Below, piece by piece: positions 45,101 to 52,907 of a DNA stretch of 64,000 nucleotides. Source of the stretch: Cytophagales bacterium (GTDB lineage Bacteria; Bacteroidota; Bacteroidia; Cytophagales; Spirosomataceae). The position numbers and the translations under genes are program-made. Position 1 is the first letter of the stretch. The number at the start of each line of letters is the position of its first letter. The DNA is taken from contig JAAFKE010000003.1 of the NCBI GenBank assembly GCA_013298215.1, positions 92,936-156,935 on the forward strand. Direction: 5' to 3'. The notes beneath the pieces were generated by a model, which saw nothing but the letters and a program-made list of their open reading frames with translations, searched no databases and had not been told where the DNA came from.

Positions 45101-45194
45101 ATATTGGTTTATACGCAACTTTTTTGGGGGTTAATGCGTTATTAATCAGACTAAAAATTAGTCTATCTATTTTGTGTAACTGACCCCAAAAAAA

Positions 45195-46376
45195 TTGAAA
45201 AAAATACTATTTCTGGCCCTGCTTTTAGCAGGCAAGCCAGTAGCTGGTAGGGCCACTGGTACAGTTGATACTCGATTTTTTCTAAAACACACCAATCATC
45301 CAATAGTACAATTTTGCAACGAAAAAGTTCCACTGGATGAAAATAGAGTTATCAACAAGTTTGTAGGAACATTGCGAAATACATCACCGCTGCAACTACA
45401 AAAAGTGAAAAATAAGGCGTATTGGTACTTTAAGATAATTGAGCCAATCTTAAAAAAACACAAAATACCAAACGACTTTAAGTATTTGCCACTCGTAGAA
45501 AGTGGTATGTCTGCGCGGGCAGTTTCGCGCAGGGGCGCGGTTGGCTACTGGCAGTTTATGCCAGAAACAGCCCGAGAATTGGGGCTGCGAGTGACCGACA
45601 AGACGGATGACAGAAAACATTTGGTTAAATCGACCAAGGCCGCCTGTCAGTATCTTAGGATACTTTACGGCCAGTTTGGCTCTTGGACACTCGTGGCGGC
45701 GGCCTACAACTCAGGTCAAAATAAGCTGCGGGTGCACTTAGATCGCCAGCGGAAGATAAATTATTACGACCTCCGTCTAAATACTGAAGCAGGCAACTAC
45801 CTCTACAAAGTACTGGCCGTGAAAGAGTGGTTCACTAACCCAACTCGCTTTGGCGAGCTACGAGACGAGAATTTTTGGTTGTTGGTAGCGCGCAAATCGA
45901 CGGTTGCCAAACCGCCAGCCCCCAATTTTGTGTTGGCCAAATATACCATCGCTTCGCCGTCTTCTATGCTGCCTGTTGCGGTACGAGACACAATTCGGTA
46001 TCCATTAACCGTTGCAAAAGCCCTACAACCAATAGGCAAAGCCACGGTTTCACCCATTTTTGATGTACTCCGCACCCAACTTCAAGAAGCTGGCGAGTGG
46101 GAGGTGGGCAAAACGTGGGTCTTTACCAACATTGAAGACAAACGTTGGGACGATTTTGAGATTGAGCGCGGCGACGCCATATACGCCACCGTTGAGCGGA
46201 TAGATCAGGCAACGCGCATGGCCTACCTCCGAACAGTGCGCGTGTACTCGCGCCGCAAACACATGAGTTACGCAATGCCCATGGGTGCCACCCAAAAGGG
46301 CGATCGGCTCGGTATTCTGATACCCAAGGCGCACGAGGCTAACTCGTATTGGTCGGTGCTTTGGAAAAGACTTTAA
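45195..46376 (+). CDS. Membrane-bound lytic murein transglycosylase, SLT (MltD-like) family (TTG start)
   Basis: 393 residues. The start TTG at 45195 gives a signal peptide (KKILFLALLLAGKPVAG); an in-frame stop at 45177 excludes anything longer. The SLT domain spans about 85-225: FKYLPLVESGMSARAVSRRG (catalytic Glu near 98), GYWQFMPETARELGL, and ILYGQFGSWTLVAAAYNSGQN. It cleaves peptidoglycan with anhydro-muropeptide formation, feeding the recycling that Mpl completes. The C-terminal ~150 residues (WEVGKTWVFTNIEDKRWDDF) are not a recognisable LysM repeat set. It ends beside a 48-nt palindromic terminator shared with nrdA. Confidence 0.9.
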   Translation: MKKILFLALLLAGKPVAGRATGTVDTRFFLKHTNHPIVQFCNEKVPLDENRVINKFVGTLRNTSPLQLQKVKNKAYWYFKIIEPILKKHKIPNDFKYLPLVESGMSARAVSRRGAVGYWQFMPETARELGLRVTDKTDDRKHLVKSTKAACQYLRILYGQFGSWTLVAAAYNSGQNKLRVHLDRQRKINYYDLRLNTEAGNYLYKVLAVKEWFTNPTRFGELRDENFWLLVARKSTVAKPPAPNFVLAKYTIASPSSMLPVAVRDTIRYPLTVAKALQPIGKATVSPIFDVLRTQLQEAGEWEVGKTWVFTNIEDKRWDDFEIERGDAIYATVERIDQATRMAYLRTVRVYSRRKHMSYAMPMGATQKGDRLGILIPKAHEANSYWSVLWKRL

Positions 46377-46385
46377 AAATTTAGC

Positions 46386-46433
46386 CAACAAAAAAGGGGA
46401 GGCTCGTTGCAACGAGCCTCCCCTTTTTTGTTG
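46386..46433. terminator. Bidirectional terminator between the lytic transglycosylase gene and nrdA
   Basis: A perfect 48-nt palindrome centred at 46409/46410: the core GGGGAGGCTCGTTG and its complement are flanked by A6 and T6 runs. It ends both convergent transcripts (stops at 46376 and 46450). Confidence 0.93.
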
Positions 46434-46449
46434 TTACAGCGGTTTGTAC

Positions 46450-48918
46450 CTACGATCCGCACATTTCGCAACCCTCTGGGTCGTCTAACGAACACTGAAC
46501 GGCATCAAAACTAATGTTTGTATCGGCACTAAAACTCTGCGCGGAGGCTTTGGCCTGCGATTGTTGCTCGGCATACTTTACGTAATCCATCTCTTTTTCT
46601 TGCATTACCTCCGTAACAGGCTGTAGAACCGCCTCGGCTTGTTTTTCGACTGTAAACTTCACGGCGTCGCTGGCGGCTTTTGTGCGTAGATAATACATCC
46701 CAGTCTTCAGTCCACGTTTCCAGGCGTGGAAGTGCATGGAGGTAAGTTTGCCAAAATTTGGGTTTTGGATGTGAATATTGAGCGACTGGCTTTGGCAAAT
46801 GAACGCGCCCCGGTCGGCGGCCATGTCTATGATCGTTTTTTGTTTAATCTCCCAAACAGTTCGGTACAAATCTTTGATGTGCTGCGGAATTTCTGGAATG
46901 TCCTGCACCGATCCATTGGCAATGATGAGTTTGTTTTTCATCGAATCGTTCCACAGGTTCATCTTGATAAGGTCTCGCAGCAAGTGTTTGTTCACGACCA
47001 CAAACTCGCCCGAAAGCACGCGCCGCACGTATATGTTAGACGTGTAGGGCTCGAAGCACTCATTGTTACCCAAAATTTGGCTCGTCGAGGCAGTCGGCAT
47101 GGGAGCCAGCAGGAGCGAGTTGCGCACGCCGTGCGCAACAACTTTTTTGCGGAGGTCTTCCCAATCCCAGCGGCCACTGCTGGGGGTTACATTCCACATA
47201 TCAAACTGAAAAACACCCTGCGATATTGGCGACCCCGCCCACGTTTGGTAAGGGCCCTCTTCTTGGGCAAGTTCCATGGAGGCCGTCATGGCGGCAAAAT
47301 ACATGGTCTCGAACACATCTTTGTTGAGTTGCTGCGCCTCGTCCGACTCAAAAGGCATCCGAAGCATAATAAACGCGTCGGCCAGCCCCTGAATACCCAA
47401 ACCAATGGGGCGGTGGCGTTTGTTACTTTTTTCGGCCTCTGGAACGGGGTAATAGTTGAGGTCGATGATGCGGTTGAGGTTGCGGGTCACAACCTTGGTT
47501 ATGTCGTACAGTTTTTGGTGGTTGAAACGCATAAACCCGTCGTCGCCTTTCTCGATGAATTTTGGCAGGGCAATCGAAGCCAGGTTACAAACAGCTACCT
47601 CGTCGGCGGCGGTATATTCGATAATTTCGGTGCAAAGGTTCGATGACTTGATCGTTCCCAGGTTTTTTTGGTTCGATTTTTTGTTGGCCGCATCCTTGAA
47701 AAGCATGTAGGGCGTACCCGTTTCGGTTTGGGATTCTAAAATCTCTAACCAAAGCTCCTGGGCCTGAATTGTTTTACGGGCCCGGCCTTCGCGCTCATAT
47801 TTTTCGTACAAAGCCTCAAATTCATCACCGTAGGCATCCGACAAGCCTGGGCACTCGTGGGGACAAAACAACGACCAGGTGTCGTTGGCCTCCACCCGCT
47901 TCATGAACAGGTCGGGAGTCCAGAGGGCAAAAAATAGGTCGCGGGCGCGGAGTTCTTCTTTGCCGTGATTTTTGCGCAGTTGCAAGAAGTCAAAAACGTC
48001 GGCGTGCCAGGGCTCTAAATAAATAGCAAAAGATCCTTTGCGCTTGCCTCCCCCTTGGTCTACGTACCTGGCCGTATCGTTGAAAACCCGCAACATCGGC
48101 ACGATACCGTTCGATGTGCCGTTTGTTCCTTTGATGTACGACCCCGTGGCCCGAATGTTGTGGATCGATAACCCAATACCTCCCGCCGACTGCGATATTT
48201 TGGCACACTGTTTCAACGTGTCATAAATACCTTCGATGCTGTCGTCTTGCATGGTCAATAGAAAACAACTCGACATCTGCGGTTTGGGCGTTCCTGCATT
48301 GAAAAGGGTAGGGGTGGCGTGCGTAAACCAACGCTCGGACAACAAATTGTAGGTTTCGACGATTTTGTCGAGGTTGTTCATGTGAATACCCACTGCTACG
48401 CGCATGAGCATCTGCTGCGGACGCTCGGCTATGTTGCCGTCTACTTTGAGTAAGTACGATTTTTCTAATGTCTTATAACCAAAATAGTCGTACCCATAAT
48501 CGCGGTCGTAGATGATGGTTGAATCTAAAAAAGCCGCATTTTTACGCACTATATCGTAGACTTCCTTTGATATGAGCGATGCGTTTTCGTTTGTTTTTGG
48601 ATCCACGTAATTGTAGAGCCGCTTGATAGCCGCCGAAAACGACTTCAAGGTATTTTTGTGTAGGTTTGAGATCGCCACCCGGGCCGCCAGCGTGGCATAG
48701 TCGGGGTGTTTGGTGGTCATCGAGGCCGACGTTTCGGCGGCCAGGTTGTCTAATTCTGCCGTCGTAACGCCGTCGTAGATACCCGAAACCACTTTTAAGG
48801 CCACCTCAACGGGTTGAACAAAAATGGGGTCAAGTCCGTAGCACAGTTTTTCGATCCGAGCCGTTATTTTGTCAAATTTTACTGACTCGCGTCGTCCGTC
48901 TCGTTTTATAACATACAT
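46450..48918 (-). CDS. nrdA: Ribonucleoside-diphosphate reductase, alpha subunit (class Ia type)
   Basis: 822 residues. An ATP-cone regulatory domain fills the first ~90 residues ([25 protein letters not shown]). The catalytic barrel has [20 protein letters not shown] (active-site Cys), [27 protein letters not shown] (Cys/Glu of the radical site), [17 protein letters not shown], and the mobile C-terminal redox pair in CEMCGS. It reduces NDPs to dNDPs with a separately encoded NrdB radical subunit. nrdB is not adjacent, which is unusual. A 361-nt region with paired structures lies upstream. Confidence 0.95.
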   Translation of the reverse strand: MYVIKRDGRRESVKFDKITARIEKLCYGLDPIFVQPVEVALKVVSGIYDGVTTAELDNLAAETSASMTTKHPDYATLAARVAISNLHKNTLKSFSAAIKRLYNYVDPKTNENASLISKEVYDIVRKNAAFLDSTIIYDRDYGYDYFGYKTLEKSYLLKVDGNIAERPQQMLMRVAVGIHMNNLDKIVETYNLLSERWFTHATPTLFNAGTPKPQMSSCFLLTMQDDSIEGIYDTLKQCAKISQSAGGIGLSIHNIRATGSYIKGTNGTSNGIVPMLRVFNDTARYVDQGGGKRKGSFAIYLEPWHADVFDFLQLRKNHGKEELRARDLFFALWTPDLFMKRVEANDTWSLFCPHECPGLSDAYGDEFEALYEKYEREGRARKTIQAQELWLEILESQTETGTPYMLFKDAANKKSNQKNLGTIKSSNLCTEIIEYTAADEVAVCNLASIALPKFIEKGDDGFMRFNHQKLYDITKVVTRNLNRIIDLNYYPVPEAEKSNKRHRPIGLGIQGLADAFIMLRMPFESDEAQQLNKDVFETMYFAAMTASMELAQEEGPYQTWAGSPISQGVFQFDMWNVTPSSGRWDWEDLRKKVVAHGVRNSLLLAPMPTASTSQILGNNECFEPYTSNIYVRRVLSGEFVVVNKHLLRDLIKMNLWNDSMKNKLIIANGSVQDIPEIPQHIKDLYRTVWEIKQKTIIDMAADRGAFICQSQSLNIHIQNPNFGKLTSMHFHAWKRGLKTGMYYLRTKAASDAVKFTVEKQAEAVLQPVTEVMQEKEMDYVKYAEQQSQAKASAQSFSADTNISFDAVQCSLDDPEGCEMCGS

Positions 48919-49279
48919 CAGAATTGAACGGTTTAGAAGGTTAATTGTATCTATTTAAGACTGGGTCAAACAAATAAGTTCACTAAATAAGTTAAATGAC
49001 CCCAGAAAAACAAACCTCAACGCTGGTTGGCTGCACCGCTATTTTGGTGCTAATACACCCACGCGGCATTAGATAGTCCCTAAGTTGCTAACAGCAAGTG
49101 ACTTATATCATCGCTATGCCTATATTTTGGTCGAGAAAAAGCTGTTTCTATTTTTCCAAAAACAGCGCCACCAAACTCGCAGAATATAGGTGGTGTGGTT
49201 AATATCCGCAACGTAAAAACAAAAAATGGCAACCCCAAACGGGTTGCCATCATGTTATTAAACGGTACGTTTTAATACC
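48919..49279. other. 361-nt region upstream of nrdA with several inverted repeats, possible leader RNA
   Basis: No gene is seen. Features: inverted repeats 49119-49126/49183-49190 (CCTATATT/AATATAGG) enclosing a hairpin GCTGTTT/AAACAGC (49141-49147/49160-49166), a CCACC/GGTGG pair (49168-49172/49189-49193), TTGCT/AGCAA (49085-49097), and two alternative pairings of the same GGTG at 49046-49050, with GCACC at 49033-49037 or CACC at 49056-49059. The MDR gene terminator occupies 49221-49250. Whether it is an nrdA leader or a separate RNA cannot be told by eye. Confidence 0.35.
49221..49250 (-). terminator. Terminator of the MDR oxidoreductase gene
   Basis: Perfect 10-bp stem (49226-49235 with 49241-49250), five-base loop, and a T6 run on the reverse strand, 30 nt past the stop. 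Confidence 0.9.
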
Positions 49280-50251
49280 TTATGGTTTTATCAAAATCTT
49301 GCCCCAACGGCCCTGCGCCTCGGCATGGGCGGTGGCTTTTTTGATGTCATCTAAGTTGTACGAAGCCTCTACGGGTAGTTGTATTTTGCCCGTGGCCAAG
49401 AGCGTAATAACCTCCGTAGCTACCCGGGCGCGAACCTGGCTATCAACGCGGCGGATCCAGTCGGTGAGCCAAAACCCTTTGATGGTCAGCTCTTTAAATA
49501 TAATTGTACCAATACTTACCTGCGGATCTTGCATACTCATCAGGCCATAAATGAGCATTGTGCCGCCCCTTCCCAAACACGCCACGGCCTGGGTGGTGGT
49601 GGCGCCTCCCACGCATTCCAAAACAGCCCTGACTCCCTTGCCGCCAGTAATCTGCTTGATGCGCTCGGCCATAGATTCGGTTTCGGTGTTAATGATTTCG
49701 TCGATACCCAACTTTCGCAAATCGTCGTTTAGGTCGTCGCGGCGCACGGTTCCAACAATTTTAATGCCGCGCATTTGGCAGAGCTGTACCACCATTTTGC
49801 CCAATGCCGACCCCACGGCCGTCACCATGAGCCACTCACCTGGTTTGACTCCCGTTTCTTCGACCATCGCTACGGCCGTGAACGGATTGACGAACAGCTG
49901 CGCCGCCACGTCGTCGGGCATGGCATCTGGTACTGGCATGAGGGTGCGGCTGGCAGCCACGGCGTACTCGGCCCAAACGCCTACTGCCGTGAAAGCCACC
50001 CGCGTACCAATGGCAATTTGGGCATTTTGGCCAACCGACTCCACAACGCCAACGCCCTCGAAGCCAGCACCCGAAGGAAACTGAGGGCGAATGCCGTACA
50101 AATCTTGCACAAACATCATGTCAGACGGGTTGATGGGCGACGCTATCACTTTAATAACAACCTCGTCGGCGGCGGCTTGTGGTCTATCAACCTCCTCAAC
50201 GTGTAGGATTTCGGATGGGCGGCCTGGTACTTGGAAAACGACTTTTTTCAT
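49280..50251 (-). CDS. Medium-chain dehydrogenase/reductase (quinone oxidoreductase / enoyl reductase-like)
   Basis: 323 residues. N-terminal GroES-like domain (LHVEEVDRPQAAADEVVIKV, then SPINPSDMMFVQDLYGIRPQ), then the NADPH Rossmann fold with WLMVTAVGSALGKMVVQLC (about 140-158) and LECVGGATTTQAVACLG. No structural or catalytic zinc ligands (no GHE motif), so it belongs to the zinc-independent branch with quinone and trans-2-enoyl-thioester reductases; the NPSDMMFVQDLYG segment is closest in style to the latter. Substrate undetermined. Single gene with its own terminator. Confidence 0.88.
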   Translation of the reverse strand: MKKVVFQVPGRPSEILHVEEVDRPQAAADEVVIKVIASPINPSDMMFVQDLYGIRPQFPSGAGFEGVGVVESVGQNAQIAIGTRVAFTAVGVWAEYAVAASRTLMPVPDAMPDDVAAQLFVNPFTAVAMVEETGVKPGEWLMVTAVGSALGKMVVQLCQMRGIKIVGTVRRDDLNDDLRKLGIDEIINTETESMAERIKQITGGKGVRAVLECVGGATTTQAVACLGRGGTMLIYGLMSMQDPQVSIGTIIFKELTIKGFWLTDWIRRVDSQVRARVATEVITLLATGKIQLPVEASYNLDDIKKATAHAEAQGRWGKILIKP

Positions 50252-50292
50252 AATAGATGTCTTGATTACTTTGGTTTATTGCCGTTCAGTGC

Positions 50293-50322
50293 TTTAATTT
50301 GCACTGTCGTCATGTATGTTTC
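50293..50322 (+). promoter_or_regulatory. Possible promoter of tRNA-Leu
   Basis: -33 TTTA (50293-50296), 18-nt spacer, -7 TATGTTTC (50315-50322), one base off TAnnTTTG, 16 nt before the tRNA. Confidence 0.35.
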
Positions 50323-50337
50323 GACGCAAATATAGCT

Positions 50338-50419
50338 GCCGAAGTGGTGAAATTGGTAGACATGCACGTTTCAGGTGCGTGTGCCTCACGGTGTGCGGGT
50401 TCGAGTCCCGCCTTCGGTA
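50338..50419 (+). tRNA. tRNA-Leu (anticodon CAG)
   Basis: 82 nt folding as a class II tRNA. The acceptor arm GCCGAAG pairs with CTTCGGT, leaving a G1-U72 wobble; the anticodon stem-loop CACGT-TTCAGGT-GCGTG gives anticodon CAG (reads CUG, leucine); a short extra arm (TGCCTCACGGTG region) follows, then the T-arm GCGGG-TTCGAGT-CCCGC. Discriminator base A; the 3' CCA is not encoded. A bidirectional terminator follows 17 nt later. Confidence 0.95.
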
Positions 50420-50431
50420 CTACAAAAAAAC

Positions 50432-50464
50432 AAAAATGCCCCGTGGTTCACGGGGCATCTTTGT
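50432..50464. terminator. Bidirectional terminator between tRNA-Leu and gdhA
   Basis: Perfect 10-bp stem (50436-50445 with 50449-50458), three-base loop, A-rich on the left and T-rich on the right, so it can end both the tRNA transcript and the reverse gdhA transcript. Confidence 0.88.
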
Positions 50465-50465
50465 T

Positions 50466-51743
50466 TTAGAATCCACCCCGGAACTCATACGTTTTGGCTA
50501 CTTTATCAATTGCCACGATGTATGCGGCCAGCCTCATCGACACGTTGTATTCTTGCGACGTGAGATAAACCTTCTCAAAAGCATCTTTCAAAATCCGATC
50601 CGACCGGCGGTTTATGCGCTCCAAATTCCATTTGTAGCCGATTCGGTTTTGTACCCACTCAAAATACGACACCGTCACGCCGCCCGCATTGGCCAGAATA
50701 TCAGGCACAACCATTATTCCCTTTTCATTAATTATGTCGTCGGCACTGGCCGAGGTTGGGCCATTAGCACCCTCAACGATGAGTTTGGCTTGGATGTTGG
50801 CCGCGTTTTCGTCGGTAATTACGTCTTCTTTGGCGGCTGGTACCAACACATCGACTGGTAGGAACAACAGTTCTTCGTTGGTAATTTTTTCTGCATCACC
50901 AAAACCTTCGAGCAGACCCTTGTTTTTGGTGCGGTAGGCAATTGCGGCTTCAATATCAATGCCGCGCGGGTTATAATAGGCTCCCGTCACATCGCTGATT
51001 GCCTGCACCGTTACTCCGCGCTCGTGGAGCAGCAGTGCCGCATAAGACCCCACGTTGCCAAACCCCTGAACCGCCGCCGAGGCACGGTAGGGGTTCAGGC
51101 GCATTTTTTCCATGGCAGCCAAGGCCGTCACCGTCACTCCGCGTCCGGTTGCTTCGGTGCGCCCCACCGAACCGCCCAAAACGAGCGGTTTACCCGTAAC
51201 GACTGCGTGGACAGTCATCCCGTTTGCTTTCGAGTACTCGTCCATGAGCCAGGCCATTTCGCGCGGGCCAGTGCCCATGTCGGGGGCAGGAATATCTTTG
51301 TCGGGGCCAAAAACATCGAGCATCGACAGCGTGTAGGCACGCATGAGGCGTTCCATTTCGCCAGCCGACATCTCGCGCGGGTTGCACGCAATACCACCCT
51401 TTGCGCCGCCATAAGGAATATCAACGACGGCACACTTCCAGGTCATCCAAGCGGCCAGCGCGCGCACTTCGTCGATGTGCACACCTGGGTCGAACCGGAT
51501 GCCACCTTTTGATGGCCCCAATATGGTCGAATGGATCACCCGGTAGCCCTCAAAAACCTTTATCTTTCCGTTGTCCATCGTTATGGGCAGGCCCACCGTG
51601 ACTTGCTTGCGGGGTGCTTTCAGAATGTGGTACATTTCGTCGCTGATACCGAGCAACTCTGCCGCTCTGTCGAAACGCGACATCATAGACTCCAACGGAT
51701 TTTCTTTGTCCTTAATCGGAGCTGGTTCAATGTAATTTGTCAT
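50466..51743 (-). CDS. gdhA: Glutamate dehydrogenase (Glu/Leu/Phe/Val dehydrogenase family)
   Basis: 425 residues. LGPSKGGIRFDPGVHIDEVRAL, MTWKCAVVDIPYGGAKGGI with the catalytic Lys (about 102-120), PDMGTGPREMAW with the catalytic Asp, and the NAD(P) Rossmann motif AAVQGFGNVGSYAALL (about 216-231). It interconverts glutamate and 2-oxoglutarate plus ammonia. The ~420-residue size fits the hexameric small-subunit type. It has a promoter (51769-51801) and shares a terminator with the tRNA. The divergent neighbour is a TraR/DksA-like gene. Confidence 0.95.
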   Translation of the reverse strand: MTNYIEPAPIKDKENPLESMMSRFDRAAELLGISDEMYHILKAPRKQVTVGLPITMDNGKIKVFEGYRVIHSTILGPSKGGIRFDPGVHIDEVRALAAWMTWKCAVVDIPYGGAKGGIACNPREMSAGEMERLMRAYTLSMLDVFGPDKDIPAPDMGTGPREMAWLMDEYSKANGMTVHAVVTGKPLVLGGSVGRTEATGRGVTVTALAAMEKMRLNPYRASAAVQGFGNVGSYAALLLHERGVTVQAISDVTGAYYNPRGIDIEAAIAYRTKNKGLLEGFGDAEKITNEELLFLPVDVLVPAAKEDVITDENAANIQAKLIVEGANGPTSASADDIINEKGIMVVPDILANAGGVTVSYFEWVQNRIGYKWNLERINRRSDRILKDAFEKVYLTSQEYNVSMRLAAYIVAIDKVAKTYEFRGGF

Positions 51744-51768
51744 TTTCTCGTTTGTTGATTTGTGACTG

Positions 51769-51801
51769 CAAACTTACAATGACTTTGGTTACAACGCCAA
51801 A
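51769..51801 (-). promoter_or_regulatory. Probable promoter of gdhA
   Basis: Reverse strand: -33 TTTG (51798-51801), 21-nt spacer, -7 TAAGTTTG (51769-51776), both full matches; short leader of about 20 nt. Confidence 0.55.
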
Positions 51802-51980
51802 AATCTAATTTTTCTTGGTATAGTATAATTTGTTGTAGCAATAATTGTTTTTGAGGTACTGTACCAATTGAAAGAAGGATGTACGGCAAAAGCAAAAAAC
51901 AACCAAAGAAGGTTTGGCGTTTGGGCGCAAACTAAAAATTGTTGTTTTTCTATTTTTTTTCTAATCCCTTGATCCATAGT

Positions 51981-52011
51981 ATTGAAATGAGGTAAACAAA
52001 GGCTACTTTTG
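51981..52011 (+). promoter_or_regulatory. Probable promoter of the TraR/DksA-like and fur genes
   Basis: -33 ATTG (51981-51984), exactly 19 nt, -7 TACTTTTG (52004-52011), a full TAnnTTTG match; leader of about 45 nt. Confidence 0.6.
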
Positions 52012-52061
52012 CGGTAATTTCTTGGATATACTAATTACTACGTACCATAAATGTGCTATCT

Positions 52062-52451
52062 ATGCCAACCCCACAAGAAGAAAGAAAGCGGTATTCGGAG
52101 GAAGAACTCAAAGAATTTGAAGCCATAATAACCGAAAAACTGACGGTAGCCCGCGCCGAGTTGGCGTACATCCGCCAGGCATTAACCCGTAAAAACGACA
52201 GCGGTACCGACACCACCACGGGCAGCTCCAAGCTCATGGAAGACGGCGCAGACACCAGCGAGCGCGAACAAATGAGCCAGTCGGCGGGGCGTTTGCAAAA
52301 ATTTATTGCCCAGTTAGACATGGCTCTCATCAGGATCAAAAGTGGCACCTACGGCGTTTGTGTCGATACCGGCAAGCTGATCCCGAAAGAACGCTTGCGG
52401 GCAGTGCCACACACCCAACAAACCATCGAGGCCAAACTACGCAGAAAATAA
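52062..52451 (+). CDS. TraR/DksA family protein with a degenerate zinc finger
   Basis: 129 residues from the ATG at 52062 (an in-frame GTG at 52053 is three codons upstream). A coiled-coil N-terminal half (SEEELKEFEAIITEKLTVAR, and GRLQKFIAQLDMALIRIKSG) is followed by the C-terminal DksA-type finger region GTYGVCVDTGKLIPKERLRAVP. Only one Cys (GVC) of the usual four remains, so zinc is probably not bound; this loss is seen in Bacteroidota members. DksA-type proteins enter the RNA polymerase secondary channel to adjust transcription. It precedes fur by 39 nt. Confidence 0.88.
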   Translation: MPTPQEERKRYSEEELKEFEAIITEKLTVARAELAYIRQALTRKNDSGTDTTTGSSKLMEDGADTSEREQMSQSAGRLQKFIAQLDMALIRIKSGTYGVCVDTGKLIPKERLRAVPHTQQTIEAKLRRK

Positions 52452-52490
52452 GGAGCGCAGTGGAGCTTCGTCGAAAATAATCCGTTCGAT

Positions 52491-52907
52491 ATGTCAATCA
52501 AAAACACACTTAAAAGGTACGATCTGCGCCACACCAGTTGCCGCCAGGACGTACTTTTGCTCTTCCAGGCAAGTGTGAAGGCGCTCTCGCACGGGGATGT
52601 GGAGCAACAATTGAGCGATCAATACGACCGCGTGACAATTTACCGAACGCTAAAAACATTTGTGGAGGTTGGGCTGATACACAAAGTATTGGACGAAGAC
52701 GGCCTGCGCTACGCGCACTGCAAGGACGCGTGCCAAACTCCCGACCACCAACACCACCACAACCACGTTCATTTTAAGTGCCAGCAGTGTGGCCAAACAA
52801 GCTGCTTAGATTCGGTGCAGATTCCTGCCATAAAACTACCCAACGGCTACGCCCAACAAGCAGTAAACCTGCTCATAGAAGGCGTTTGCGTGGTTTGTAA
52901 CCAATAA
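52491..52907 (+). CDS. Fur family metal-dependent transcriptional regulator
   Basis: 138 residues. N-terminal winged helix (RYDLRHTSCRQDVLLLFQ, then RVTIYRTLKTFVEVGLIHKV, about 45-65) and a C-terminal metal-binding dimerisation domain with HHHNHVHFKCQQCGQTSCLD (about 88-107) and the closing CVVC pair. The two CxxC-type pairs are those of the structural zinc site. Which metal it senses (iron, zinc, peroxide via iron) is not decidable here. Its stop at 52907 directly abuts the stop of the convergent MBL gene at 52908. Confidence 0.93.
   Translation: MSIKNTLKRYDLRHTSCRQDVLLLFQASVKALSHGDVEQQLSDQYDRVTIYRTLKTFVEVGLIHKVLDEDGLRYAHCKDACQTPDHQHHHNHVHFKCQQCGQTSCLDSVQIPAIKLPNGYAQQAVNLLIEGVCVVCNQ

Larger units (their letters stand above)
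51744..52061. other. Divergent intergenic region between gdhA and the TraR/DksA-like gene (318 nt)
   Basis: No gene seen. Contains the gdhA promoter (51769-51801, reverse), the promoter of the TraR/DksA-like gene (51981-52011, forward) and a small palindrome GGTAC-T-GTACC at 51855-51865 that could be an operator. Confidence 0.6.
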
